64,000 nucleotides of DNA, from the NCBI RefSeq assembly GCF_014356525.2, contig NC_052506.1, positions 33,745,917 to 33,809,916 of the forward strand. The letters run 5' to 3'. Positions 1-11,536 of the stretch are shown here, one piece after another (within the stretch, counting starts at the first letter, position 1; every line of letters starts with the position of its first letter). A program made the position numbers and the translations under genes. The notes under the pieces are model-generated. The model ran no database searches, was not told the origin of the DNA, and was given only the letters and a program-made list of their open reading frames with translations. This stretch comes from Nilaparvata lugens. Taxonomy: Eukaryota; Arthropoda; Insecta; Hemiptera; Delphacidae.

Positions 1-195
1 CTCAAACTGTTTTAATGATCTCAACATTTAAAGATACTAATAAATGATACGAAAATGAAATAAATGAGTACCTAAATTGAATAATCAAGTGTTAGTGAAC
101 ACTAATAGTAGCTTCTCACAAATTTAAGACTTTGAAATTGTCAAAGCAAATTTGTCACTGTCATAGCAACTGCTATCACAAGTATAGTATTATTA

Positions 196-470
196 AGGAT
201 AAACGCGCACTAGCACGGCCAAGTCCAAGACCACGACCAAGAACTTGCAGCCAGGACAACCTGAAATTATATGGAGCAACGCGCACTAGTCAGACAAAGA
301 CACGACAAACGCACGACCACAGCAGTAGGCCAACCAATTGCCAGACCAGTACATTTATAAATGTAAAACTTTGGTCTTGGTCTTGGTCGAGGTTGTGGTC
401 GTGCTGTTCCAGACCAGTACTGGTCGTGGTCTTGGTCTTGGTCTTGGCCGTGCTAGTGCGCGTTTACCCT
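196..470. repeat. GC-rich foldback (inverted-repeat) element
   Basis: The two ends are inverted copies: 196-238 pairs with 422-470, sharing the block AAACGCGCACTAGCACGGCC. The right arm carries one extra 6-bp unit of a CCAAGA-type hexamer run. A partial copy of the terminal block also lies inside near 280-320. An open frame across it encodes low-complexity Arg/Pro repeats on one arm and Trp/Ser/Val runs on the other, which is what an inverted hexamer repeat gives, so it is not a gene. No convincing target duplication was found. Confidence 0.7.
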
Positions 471-1191
471 AATTACGCGTATGTTACATACAGACAGACA
501 GACGTTAACGGAAGCGAGTTGATTTATAACTTATAAATTGAATATGTTGTTTTATTCAGCTGAAATCATGTGTCGGCGCATAAAGGACAGTCTGTGTGAT
601 AACTCCCAAATAGCATCAGCTTTTTTAAATGAACGGAAAAATTAAAGAAATAGCATGCAATTTATTCCAGCTGACTAGATGATAAATCACAAAAAATAGT
701 GTCTTATGCACTTTCAATTTTAATTCTATATCATTAAAAAGGATGAAGGAGTCAGTCGATTTTGTTGTTCAACGAACTTGACCTGTAAAAAGGTTCGAAG
801 AATATGTGTTCAAAATTTTTAATTGATTGATCAAATTGTTTAAAAGTTATTGTAGAACATACAAACAGACGAACAACGACTTCGGCCTTGTGTGAGTTAA
901 AAGTGGGAACTCGTTAACGCTCGTTCAATTATAGATATGTATAAACAATTGCAGAACTTAGTTGCTAAGTGACCAATTAGCTTTGACTAATCAACGTTCA
1001 TAAATACAGTCCATCAACCCTCCGTTACACGCGCCTGATCTGAGAGATCAGAAAGTAGTACTTTGGGTTGTAGGCCTACAGCCCCCGGGTGTAGCAACAC
1101 TGAGTTGAAATAGTTGTTGGATGAAACCGTCTCATATATTAACATTTTATTAATAATTTTAAATTTTCTGAAAGATTCTTTATTGTTGCAG
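471..1191. other. AT-rich intergenic or intronic DNA
   Basis: No coding, RNA or clear repeat signal was recognised here. The 3' edge holds a pyrimidine-rich tract ending in TTGCAG, which is the proposed splice acceptor of the next feature. Confidence 0.4.
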
Positions 1192-1335
1192 GAGGACGTT
1201 TTCAAGCGTATAGCAGACACAATTGAGGGCAGTGGTAGAATAGTTCAGAAGCGACTTAGTAACAATGCATTAAAATTTCACATTTTACCAATGAAGCAAT
1301 CTGAAGTTAGAGTTGAGAATGATAAATCTTCATGA
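1192..1335 (+). CDS. Possible last coding exon of an unidentified host gene
   Basis: A good acceptor (TTCTTTATTGTTGCAG) precedes an open stretch of 47 codons that starts EDVFKRIADTIEGSG and stops at TGA 1333-1335. Codon use looks coding, unlike the flanks. An AATAAA poly(A) signal follows at 1525-1530, a reasonable 3' UTR length. I do not recognise the family and see no upstream exon in the first 1.1 kb. It could instead be a chance ORF or an old transposon tail. Confidence 0.4.
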   Translation, partial: EDVFKRIADTIEGSGRIVQKRLSNNALKFHILPMKQSEVRVENDKSS

Positions 1336-1961
1336 TTTGTGGAAGAGTGAAACTTTCAATTGCTTTATCTACAAAGGCTGTTTGTACATTAGACGAACTA
1401 TCCATTTGAACTGCAAATTTATCAAGTAGGTGAATTTTAATAATTTAGTAAACTAAATCTTCAATTCCATGCATTTTTTCAATAATCATACGGTGAAATA
1501 GAAAGAAGAAAATAATTACATGGAAATAAAAACTATTGACTTTATTGAAATTATTTCGCTTTTAGTACAGTAGATGCATCTATGAATAAGGATACAGTTT
1601 TTTGTCCAAGGTCTAGTAGTACTAATGACCTTGAGAGGTTGTGAATGAAAGTACTACATAATTTCGCTCCTGGGTTTTGGAAGATTTTGTGTTATAAATA
1701 GTCACGGATAAGTACAAATTTTGTGTTTATTTCATTATTAATTGTTTCTTGATCACGTTTTATCATTTTGTTTTAGATTTTAATTCTTAATTCTATTTTA
1801 AAAAGCCAAACACCGTTTAGAGGTTAGTTTGAGGTTAGGTTTTCGAGATTTAAAAATAAACATAGATAGTTTACTTGACTAAAATTATAACCAATTAAAA
1901 TCCTATCATTTATAAATCAATTATTATTATTGCAAGTAATATAATTTCTTAGATAGGAAGA
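1336..1961. other. Putative 3' UTR, then 5' region of LINE A
   Basis: AT-rich. The AATAAA at 1525-1530 may end the preceding exon. The rest, up to the ATG at 1962, would hold the 5' UTR of the LINE that follows, but its exact 5' boundary cannot be set because no target duplication matching the sequence after the poly(A) at 9748 was seen. Confidence 0.35.
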
Positions 1962-3073
1962 TGAGCTCAAGTAAAACACCGAAGGTTAATAATAGAAATG
2001 TAAACATAGTGGAGTACTTACGCGTTCCCAAAACCAAAATTCAAAAACGCCAAAACCAAAAACCCCAGTTCTTCAAACTACTTTAGCCGAAAAAGTTGCT
2101 CAACTACAAAGTAGCCACACTAATTTAAAAACCAATTAGAAGTAACTTAAAAACGTCTGAGGAAGAAAGGTTAGGGATGGTAGAAGAAATTAAATCTTTG
2201 GAACTGATTATAAAATTACAAGATGAAGACCATAAAAAAGAAATACTAAATCTAAAAAATCAATGTAGTCTAATGTCAGAGGAAATAAAGAAACTAAAAT
2301 CTAAATTTGATAATACTAAATGTATGATAGAACCTCCGTCCAAATACAAAAAAATAGAATCTAACCTAAATGATGGGAAATGCTCGGAAAATGGTCGAAA
2401 TAAAACGTACAGTGAGGTTTTGAAGACAGCAACCAAAAATATAGCTGAGGGAAATAAAAATAGGAAAGGGAGAGTTCTGCTACTGACGTCCAGTCATGGA
2501 CGTGATTGCAGTGATCTCCTTGATAAAAGATTAAAAAATAAATTTGATGTCCAATGTTTTTTCAAGCCAAGTGCATCAATTAATGCAGTTGTAGAGTCAG
2601 CTAGGGAACAAACTAAAGACTTTGATGAAAATGACTATCTAATTGTACTGGGTGGCTCAAATAATATAAATGAACCTAACTTGAATCATCTTCCTCAAGT
2701 AACAGAAAAAATCAAGGAAATTGTGCCACTCAGCAAAAAAACAAACTTAATAATAAGTACTATTCCTAATAGGTTTGATAGGCCAGAATTAAATGAAGCA
2801 ATCAATTCGACAAACAAATCAATCCATAATACAATCAACAGCCTAAAAAATAAGAATTCTAAACAACTGGGGATTTGTTTTCTAAATGAAAGGCTGAAAA
2901 GACATAACTTCACTAATCATGGGTTGCATCTAAATCGATCTGGCAAAGTAATCTTTTGTAATAGATTGGCAGAGCTGATTGAAAGCCGTTTGCAATCCTC
3001 TGGTTTAAAAACAGTCAAAAAAACAAATAACGATTTTTTAGTAAATTGGCTCAAAACAGGGAAAGGGAAATAG
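1962..3073 (+). pseudogene. LINE A ORF1: coiled coil plus SGNH-hydrolase-like domain
   Basis: The intact part is 2177-3073 (298 codons). Residues about 1-60 are Lys/Glu-rich with heptad-like leucines, a predicted coiled coil. Residues about 95-270 resemble an SGNH esterase fold: block I is LLLTSSHGRD, an Asn-bearing block is LIVLGGSNN, and the C-terminal His block is NHGLHLNRSG. Esterase-like ORF1 proteins are known from CR1/L2-type LINEs. Upstream, an ATG at 1962 opens a related N-terminus that reaches 2177 only through two frame changes, so the natural start is probably 1962. The block I Ser-containing motif is GRD-like rather than the usual GDS, so catalysis is doubtful. Confidence 0.7.
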
Positions 3074-5528
3074 CTACAAATGCTAGAGATAGAGTAGCAC
3101 AAGATGGTAAGGTTTTTAGTATTTATCATCAAAATATTCAGTATCTTTGCAACAAAATTGACAGATTAGAAGTATTTCTTAAACAGGAGGATCCTGACAT
3201 TGTTATTTTCACAGAGCATGGCTTAAAAATAAAGGAAATAAATCAAGTTAGGATTCCAGGCTATTCACTGAGATCAGAATTTTGTAGAATAGCTCATAGA
3301 AGTGGTGGTGTATGTATATTCACTAGCAATGCTAAACATACCCAAACTTATGAACTGGATTTTATTAAGAGATTTTCTGTTGAGATGGATTTAGAGGTGA
3401 CGGGACTAAGGTTGAAAATTGATGATCGATTTGAGGTAGTAGTGTTAGGTATCTATAGGTCACCAAATGGAGACTGGCAAAAATTTTGTGAGCTGCTCCA
3501 TACACTTTTGGAAATTACAACCGCTCGTTTCACAAATGTTATAGTAGTAGGAGATTTCAATACCGATTTTGCCAGGCATGATAAAATGACAGAGGATATT
3601 AGAGATATTATTAATATGAATAATTTAGAAATTAAGGTCCACGAATATACAAGAGTAACTCGAACTTCACAGACAATTATTGATAATATCCTCACAAATA
3701 TAGAAGGTTGTAATGTCAGGTTAGGTAGCTCAGATCTATCAGATCATAACTATCAAATTTTAGATGTTAAGTTGCAGGGCCAGAATCCAAGCAGAAAAAA
3801 AACTTTTGTGAAAGAAATTCAGCAATATGAGCTAGGAAATATAAATTGTTTGAAGCAGGAACTGCTTCAAGAAAATTGGAGTAGTGTTTATAACAGTTGT
3901 AACCTAAATTACAAATATAAGCAATTCATTGATACTCTAAGATTTCACATTAGTGTATGCTGTCCGATAAAAAAAGTCAAAGTAAAAAGTAAATTAAACA
4001 AAGTAGATGAATGGATAACTGAAGATATCCTTACTCAAAGAAATATTGTTAGGGAAGCTTATGAGGAATTTAAATTAGTGAGGGATGTTCCGAGTGAGGT
4101 CAAATACAAATGTCTAAAGAAAAACTATGCAAAAGAAGTGAGGAAAGCTAAGCGTAAGAAAACAGCTGAAATATTAACAACTAGTACCAATTTAACTCTG
4201 CTGTTTGGGAGGTAATTAATAGAAATAGGAGAGCAGCTCAAAAGGATACAGTTACTAATGTCCCTAGGATAATCGATGAACATGGAAATTATATGGATGA
4301 TAGTATAGACATTTGTAACTTTTTCAATAAGTATTATCAACAGGTGCATATAATCTCCAAAAGTCACTGAACACTAATACTTATAATACAACTACATTAA
4401 ATGCTGAGCCAATTGAAAAGGTATTTAAATTTCATCCATTATCAAGAGATGAGTTGTCAAGAATAATAAAAAATTTGAATAACAAAAAAACAGTAGGATT
4501 GGATGGGGTCTCAAGCAAAATTTTAAAAGAATGTGAAAATGAATTACTGGACCCTTTATTGCATCTCCTTAATACTTCACTAGAGCTGGGTATTTTCCCT
4601 GATGATCTGAAACAAGGAAAAATTTTGCCAGTTTTCAAGAGCGGTGATTCTGAAAGAGTTGAAAATTATAGACCCATTAGTATTCTAAATGTAATAAGTA
4701 AAATTTTTGAAAGAGTAGTTTTAAATAGGCTATTGATGCACCTGGAAGAAATTATTTCATATGTGATGAACAGCATGGGTTCCAGAAAGGGAAATCTACT
4801 AAGACTGCAATAGTATCCCTTGTTGAAAGACTAATAGATATAATAGATTCAGGTGAGAAGGCAGCCGCAATATTTCTTGATTTATCCAAAGCTTTTGATT
4901 GTGTGAACCATAGAATATTATTGGAAATACTAAAAACTGTAGGTGTGAATGGTATAGAACTAAAATGGTTTGAATCATATCTCATAGGTAGAAACCAGTG
5001 TGTTGAGCTTACCAAGGTGGATGGGAATGAAATAGTAAAAATTAAATCTCAAAAACTGGAGGTCCAGGCTGGAGTACCTCAAGGCTCAATTCTGGGTCCC
5101 TTACTGTTTCTGTTGTATGTGAACCAATTACCAAAAGAGTTAAAAGATCACAGAGCTCTGTTGTTTGCTGATGACACATCGCTTATCTTTAACAATTATT
5201 TATTAGATAGTCTAGAAATAAATGCTTTTACTGGAGTACAGTCAATTGTCCAATTCTTGAAGCAAAGGCAATTAACGATAAATAGTAAGAAATGTCAATT
5301 CCTACAATTCAAAAGTAAATATAATTCAGTAGAGGATAGAGAAATAAATGTGTTTGTAGAGGAAAATGAATTAGACCAAGAAGAGAAAGTAGCATTCTTG
5401 GGAATTTTATTGGACAGGAAATTAACATGGCATCCTTACATTGAGAGGATATGTAATAAGATATCATCTGGGGTATTTGTCCTGCGGCAGCTTGCTAGGT
5501 TGAATGATAAAAAACTACTGTTAACTGC
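3046..5528 (+). pseudogene. LINE A ORF2, N-terminal part: APE-type endonuclease and reverse transcriptase
   Basis: It overlaps ORF1 by 28 bases in another frame. The exonuclease-endonuclease-phosphatase domain (3046-3780) keeps the signature residues: NIQYLCN, an acidic FTEHGL, YRSPNG, VVGDFNTDF and LSDHN. The reverse transcriptase follows with NYRPISIL (about 4670), FLDLSKAFD (about 4880), GVPQGSILGPLL (about 5070) and LLFADDTSL (about 5160). Frame breaks occur near 4200 and between 4740 and 4800. The frame is then cut at 5528 by the LTR element inside the thumb region and resumes at 9180. Confidence 0.88.
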
Positions 5529-6356
5529 TGTCACCTGGTCATATGGGACATATATATGATTCATATATTTATCTCATATTGATCAGGATTTTAGAGTTTT
5601 ATTTTACGAAAAGTTTAATGAACGGTGTTTCTGCCTTTGAACAGTTTTGTCATCGACAGAAAGATTGTTTATTTCACTTGTTATCAAAATTATTGTAGTT
5701 CTCTTTTGTTTTTCATAAACAAACGTGCTCGGCTTGTGCGACTGATAAAAATATGTATTTGAAATGGCTTCATGTTTGGCATTGACTGAGTTATATATTA
5801 ATACCCAAAATTTTTACGGGTTGGGGTGTGTGAGCTCGTTCGTTAGGACTGAGAGTAAAAGTCCGGCTGTTCTGGTGAAGGGGATAGATTTTGTTCTTGT
5901 TTTATAATACAGTTTTCCTGTCACAGTTCGGGCAGTTTAAAGAGAATTGTATTATTGAATAAGAAGGGATCTGAACCCACTTCATTAGATCAGTTTTTTA
6001 TTTATTTTTCATTATTAATTAACGTCGCGATTAACCAGTGGATGCCAAATTGGGGGCCATTATCAAAAAGGTAGGTGACTACTGAGTCATTGTTTTAAAT
6101 TTTCCATAATCACAACAAAATTAATCTTCACTAGCAGCCAAACGAGTAGCCCTTGAAATATTTATCTATTTATTGTTATTTCATAATTTATAATTATAAT
6201 TCTAATTTTGTACTGATAATTTATTGTTTTGTTTTAATTATCAAACCAGTACGATCATTTCTTGTTTTCATTCCCCCACCTTTACATACTCGGTGTAGGC
6301 ACATATTGCTTACATATTTGGTGGAGGTTTATCCTGCCGTCCAGATCATGTTTACA
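5529..6356 (+). repeat. 5' LTR
   Basis: Near-identical to 8353-9175; differences seen are mostly single-base length changes in homopolymers (for example AAACCAGT versus AACCAGT runs) and a few substitutions at the extreme 3' end. Close identity of the two LTRs points to a recent insertion. Confidence 0.92.
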
Positions 6357-6966
6357 TAATTGGTGGAGGTCCCATCCTTACATAATTGGTGGAGGCTCGA
6401 AGGGTTTTTAATCCAGCTTTTAAAATTTGGACTTTTCCGGTTACCTCATTGAAGATTCAATTTTTGTGGTTGCATTTTTCATTATTAAATAATTATATTT
6501 TTTATTTCAGTGAAATTATGGGTGAAGTACTTGAGTTTAACCTTACGGGGCTCTAGAAACAGTTAGTAGGATGAATTTCGAGGATTTATTGAATTTGTGG
6601 AACAATAATTGATTACTAATAATGGATTTTAACGGATGGAGAATGATAATTATAATTGAACAGATAATTTTGAGATTCACGATATTGGAAGATTTACGAT
6701 TATTATTGATTTTGAATTGCAAAAGCTATGACAATTGAAGATTTTGTACGATTGCAAGATTTATTATCAATTCTTATTAGAAAGAATTAGATATTTATGA
6801 TGACATGAGAAATTAATGATTATTAAGATATGATTGAATAGGATAAATTTATTATTATTGGAGAGATATTGATATTTGAGATATGGAGAATTTATGATTA
6901 TGAAACCAGATTAATTGGAAATTTATTATTTATTATTGAATAGAATTGGATTGGAACAGATTAACA

Positions 6967-7722
6967 ATGGAAAAACTTAGACCGTTACTATTACCGAATT
7001 TTTTGATGGAAAAGATGAAGAATTTGACATTGATGATTTTTCAACTATTTTGAAAAGGTTGCCTTAGCGAACGGTTGGGATGAAAAAGATAATTTATTAT
7101 ACTTGCGGTTTTGTTTGAAGGGAGTGCTGAGAAATATTTTGACGTTATTGAGAATGATTTGACTCGACAGGACAAATTTGAATATATGCCAGTGAAAGAA
7201 AAATTGGTTAATTTCTATCGATCTCCTCTCAAATTGTGGAAACTAGAAAAGGAATTAGATACTTGTAGCATGGAATTTGAAGAAGATGGTAGAGATTTTG
7301 TAGCACGAGTCTTATCCCTATGTAGAAAAGTAGATTCGAATATACAGGCCAACACTACAGTCACTTGCGAGGGAGGTTCGTTTCATCATCTTCAACCTAT
7401 TCCGGGAGCAATGTATGTGGTTTTACCCTGTCATTGCGAGATTTCGGTCGGCGGGAGAATAATGGTGAGAAAGACTTTTCCGTGTGACGCAAATGTTGAT
7501 AAACAACCTCAGGTTCTCCATTACTTACCTTTGCATTGGGTTAAGTTTAATTCGTTGAAAATTGATGTTTTGCAACCGCATTTCAATCCTAATTTTGTTA
7601 ATTTTAGCGAAATTTTAAAAACTGATATAGATATAAAGGTTCCGGAATTTACAGTTCAAGACGTAATATCGTCAGATATATTTCACAAAGTAGATCTTCC
7701 AAATTCTTGGGAGATGTTGTAA
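6967..7722 (+). pseudogene. gag-like N-terminus joined to an env-like C-terminus, frameshifted
   Basis: An ATG at 6967 opens a gag-like sequence that needs at least two single-base frame changes before 7111. From 7111 the frame is open for 203 codons. Residues up to about 85 look like a Gypsy gag matrix/capsid segment (Leu/Lys-rich with Trp and a DFVARVL-like stretch). From about residue 90 the character changes to a Cys-containing, Pro-rich tail with spaced CHC cysteines, resembling the end of an insect errantivirus envelope ectodomain. This is read as a large deletion joining gag to env with loss of pol. The env assignment rests on general resemblance only. Confidence 0.5.
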
Positions 7723-8352
7723 TTCCTCTAGTTTTGTTTTTTATATATTATTTGGCTGGTTAGGGTTTTTAACTTTATTCTGTGCATATTTAGGCATCAA
7801 GTTGTATGTGTGTAAATTATCTGCTGTAACGGTAGCACAACCCAAGATACATATAATCGATAGTTAGGAGTTATATAGTTACTTTTTGATGGATTAACTG
7901 TTTTATTGTTTTTTTTTTTCTTGACTATAATTATAGTTATGAGTCATAATGTACTTATAAAGTTTTTTTTTTTCTCGATTTTTATTGCAGCTTTTGAAGT
8001 AGTTCAATGTTGATTCACAAATAAATTATTGTCAATTGAGATTTTCTTTTCATAATAAGTTGAATATTCATGTATATTAATGGGTATAATATTGAAAGTT
8101 AGTTTCATATATAATCAATGTTATTGTGCAGCATAGTTTCATTTTGAATTTGATTTGAATGTTTGTAATTTAGTTTGAGTAACCTACCTTTCTATGTAAA
8201 AGTTTGATTTCAATGTATAGTAGCATTATCAAGTCAATCAGGCACACGTTTGTTTCCCGAGTATATTATTTTGTTTAATCATTATTTATTTTTTTTTTGT
8301 TCCCCTCTTGACTACAGACTCAGGGACGAGTCTTTCAGCGGGATGGGTGATG
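7723..8352. other. 3' internal region of the LTR element
   Basis: No open frame. AT-rich with T-runs near 7905 and 7965. The end (GGGATGGGTGATG just before 8353) is purine-rich and is the best candidate polypurine tract. Confidence 0.5.
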
Positions 8353-9175
8353 TGTCACCTGGTCATATGGGACATATATATGATTCATATATTTATCTCA
8401 TATTGATCAGGATTTTAGAGTTTTATTTTACGAAAAGTTTAATGAACGGTGTTTCTGCCTTTGAACAGTTTTGTCATCGACAGAAAGATTGTTTATTTCA
8501 CTTGTTATCAAAATTATTGTAGTTCTCTTTTGTTTTTCATAAACAAACGTGCTCGGCTTGTGCGACTGATAAAAATATGTATTTGAAATGGCTTCATGTT
8601 TGGCATTGACTGAGTTATATATTAATACCCAAAATTTTTACGGGTTGGGGTGTGTGAGCTCGTTCGTTAGGACTGAGAGTAAAAGTCCGGCTGTTCTGGT
8701 GAAGGGGATAGATTTTGTTCTTGTTTTATAATACAGTTTTCCTGTCACAGTTCGGCAGTTTAAAGAGAATTGTATTATTGAATAAGAAGGGATCTGAACC
8801 CACTTCATTAGATCAGTTTTTATTTATTTTTCATTATTAATTAACGTCGCGATTAACCAGTGGATGCCAATTGGGGGCCATTATCAAAAAGGTAGGTGAC
8901 TACTGAGTCATTGTTTTAAATTTTCCATAATCACAACAAATTAATCTTCACTAGCAGCCAAACGAGTAGCCTTGAAATATTTATCTATTTATTGTTATTT
9001 CATAATTTATAATTATAATTCTAATTTTGTACTGATAATTTATTGTTTTGTTTTAATTATCAAACCAGTACGATCATTTCTTGTTTTCATTCCCCCACCT
9101 TTACATACTCGGTGTAGGCACATATTGCTTACATATTTGGTGGAGGTTTATCCTGCCGTACATATCGTGTTTACA
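8353..9175 (+). repeat. 3' LTR
   Basis: Partner of 5529-6356; ends in TTACA and is followed by the target duplicate CTGC at 9176-9179, after which LINE A ORF2 resumes. Confidence 0.92.
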
Positions 9176-9179
9176 CTGC

Positions 9180-9748
9180 TTACCATGGACTTATACTATC
9201 TCATATTAGGTATGCTATTTTAGTATGGGGTAATTCATCTCAACAAAATATGGACAGAGTGTTTAAGATTCAAAAGAAGGCACTCAGATGTATAGAGAAG
9301 TGAATAGGTTAGACTCTTGTAGGCCTTTATTTAAAAGCTTGGTCTATTAACTGTGCCATCTTTGTATGTATATGAAGTTGTAATGCATGTGAAAAGAGTG
9401 GTGTGATCCAGAATTCAGATGTTCATGAGTATAATACGCGAAACAGAGCAGATTATCATATAATGGGTCACAATAGTAGGTATTTGAAAAAAACCCATTA
9501 TATTGGTAGGAAATTTTATAACAAGCTACCTCAAATCTTGAAAAGTAATGATGATTTGAAGATTTTCAAAAAACAAATGAAAAAATATTTTTTTGATAAG
9601 CTTTTTTAGTGTACAAGAATTCCTTTCAAACCTAACTAGGTTGAACTACTTAGTGTTAGAATTATTATGTAATAACATGACTTGTCTTATACTCCATGAC
9701 TGGAGTCTTTAGGACGTAATCTAAAAAAAAAAAAAAAAAAAAAAAAAA
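9180..9748 (+). pseudogene. LINE A ORF2 C-terminus, 3' UTR and poly(A)
   Basis: Continues the thumb of the reverse transcriptase with YHGLILSHIRYAILVWG, the usual LINE HxxLxSHxxYGxxxW-type block, then a tail with NTRNRADY and a basic end, stopping at TAG 9607-9609. There is at least one frame break near 9300-9400. A 3' UTR of about 110 bases ends in a 27-base A run. Confidence 0.85.
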
Positions 9749-10479
9749 CTAATTTATATTATTTTGTCTGTACGGATTTAGCTGAAGCTGAATATAATGA
9801 TAAAACTAATAAGGATAAGGGATGATAAGATTAATTTATCAAGCAAACCACCCATCTATCTATTATTATAAAAAACAATTTTACCATTCTACTTGATCAT
9901 AAAATTTATAAATTAGTTTATAAGTTGCCTTTTGTGCCCTGAACATGATGTTTCAAGGTATCACAAGCTTTCTAGCTAAACTATAAATTTTATGTAGGCA
10001 CTGTACTTTAGGCTCGTATTGTTAATTTAGGTACTAATTTACATACCAATTCACATTCGGTCACCAGTCTTGATAACCAGTGTGATTGCCAAGTAAGTAC
10101 CTAAGCTAGTCGGAGGGAATATTTTACTGCGCTCATCCCACTAGCATTGCCAGATTTTTGCAACCAGGCTGGTGTACTGTCTCACTCAGGTTGCCAGCCC
10201 GGCAGCAAAGCCTGGTCTCCCAGCGTGCTTGGTCTCCCTCGTCTCCCAGCGTACACTCGGCCACCAATGCTCTCTGGCAAACCACTGGTGGCCGAATGTA
10301 ATATGAGCCAAAAATTCGGCCCCTTCCGGTTCCGATGGTCCCAACCATAAATTGAAGAGAATTCAATGCTCTATAAGCTTGCAATTAGCATGTATTTATT
10401 CCATCAATCGTTGATCGATTAATCGAAAGTTATTAGTCGAAGAATATGAAAAGAATTTGAGGCAAAATGGGTTTTCTTA
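9749..10479. other. Non-coding stretch with a GC-rich island
   Basis: No gene recognised. About 10130-10340 is GC-richer and contains a short inverted pair, CGGCCACCAATG near 10258 and CACTGGTGGCCG near 10283, but no element boundary could be fixed. Confidence 0.35.
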
Positions 10480-10835
10480 TAAATGTCACGCTTTCAAGAG
10501 CATATATCTCTTGAAAACTATGAGAGATACAAGAAAACTTGAGAAATACAATTTATAGGGGAATTTGTAAGCTTCAATTTTTTATAAGACAATAATGTCC
10601 GTAAGCCGCATAGTTTTCGAGATATATGTTACACACCAAAAAATTGAAATTTGAAGACTACACCATCCCCTTAGCACAAGGGGTAAGGCGATAGAGGTGG
10701 AGAGTTTTGATATGTTCAACCTGACCCTTAGAAGAGCTGCGTGGTTAAAGATTGTGTTTCAAACTTTTCCTTCTATACCGTACCTTTTTTGAGAATTCGT
10801 TGTCTGGACTGAAGTTCAATCTGGTCTCAGCTTAG
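10480..10835. repeat. Diverged copy of the foldback repeat seen at 54924-55982
   Basis: Shares with the right arm of that element a run of blocks in the same order: a CGAGATATATG-type tract, CCCCTTAGCACA, GGGTA, a GATATGTTC-type block and CCCTCTATACC-like with TTTTTTGAG. Divergence is high and only one arm is present. Confidence 0.5.
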
Positions 10836-11536
10836 AGGGCTTAAAATCACGACCAGGTCGATTTTTAATTACACATTCAAATGCTGGAAGATATAAGTCG
10901 AAAACTTTGATTAATTTTTGAAAAATCATAACTCAGTAGGCCTACTCATGAAAGAGAGCTGTGAATGATTGTTATCGTGGGCTGTGGGGATGATACATAT
11001 TGGCCGATAGCTAGTAGCGGGAGAGCGATGGGTTCCAGCGATAGGAACGCCTGCGGGAAGGTGCCAAAAGGGGGGGGGTAGTGGCGGCGACGTATATAGC
11101 CGGAGAGGATCAATCAAGCCACGCTAGCCAGTCGCGTTTTTACGAGTGGAGCTACTCTCTGCCGGAGTCAATTTCAGTTCAGTGCTGCACACTTGTGCGT
11201 ATCGACAGTGTCTCACTGTCGAGCGACCTCATTTTTTACTCAGAAATTTTCGCGGCTTGGGTAACTTGGCCATTAATCGTGTAAAGAAAGTTCTGATTTC
11301 AAATTTTGAAAGTTTTTTATAATACCAGATGTCAGTGATTATTATAAAAATCACTATTATTGAAGGTATCAATTATTCATCAGGCAGTAATAAATAAATT
11401 AATCGGTTAATAACTAATATAGAGATAATACAAATAAAGAGGAAATAGTACAGCTTTTCAAAAAGACCTTTCACTTCTTTTTAAAATACAATAAACCACT
11501 AATATTATAAAACCATTAAAATTAATTGAAGCACTA

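Larger units (their letters stand above)
5529..9175 (+). mobile_element. LTR retrotransposon (Gypsy-like), internally deleted
   Basis: Two direct terminal repeats of 828 and 823 bp (5529-6356, 8353-9175) start TGTCACC and end TTACA, so they have TG...CA ends. The 4-bp duplication CTGC flanks it (5525-5528 and 9176-9179), and the host LINE reads through without it. A TGG-rich tract (TTGGTGGAGG) follows the 5' LTR and may be the primer-binding site; a purine-rich tract precedes the 3' LTR. The internal region is only 2 kb and holds gag-like and env-like remnants but no protease, reverse transcriptase or integrase, so this copy is not autonomous. Confidence 0.9.
1962..9748 (+). mobile_element. 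LINE A: CR1/jockey-type non-LTR retrotransposon, split by an LTR element
   Basis: A near full-length non-LTR retrotransposon: ORF1 (1962-3073), ORF2 endonuclease and reverse transcriptase (3046-5528), then, after a 3.65-kb insertion, the ORF2 C-terminus (9180-9609), a short 3' UTR and a 27-base poly(A) at 9722-9748. Removing 5529-9179 (the LTR element plus one target copy) rejoins the ORF2 frame cleanly across the junction. The reading frames carry several frameshifts, so this copy is dead. The long 3' poly(A) suggests it is not very old. Confidence 0.9.

Noticed and set aside
132..536. 134-codon Arg/Pro-rich open frame
   Set aside because: It translates an inverted hexamer repeat; one arm gives Arg-Pro runs and the other Trp-Ser/Val runs, as expected of a foldback, not a protein.
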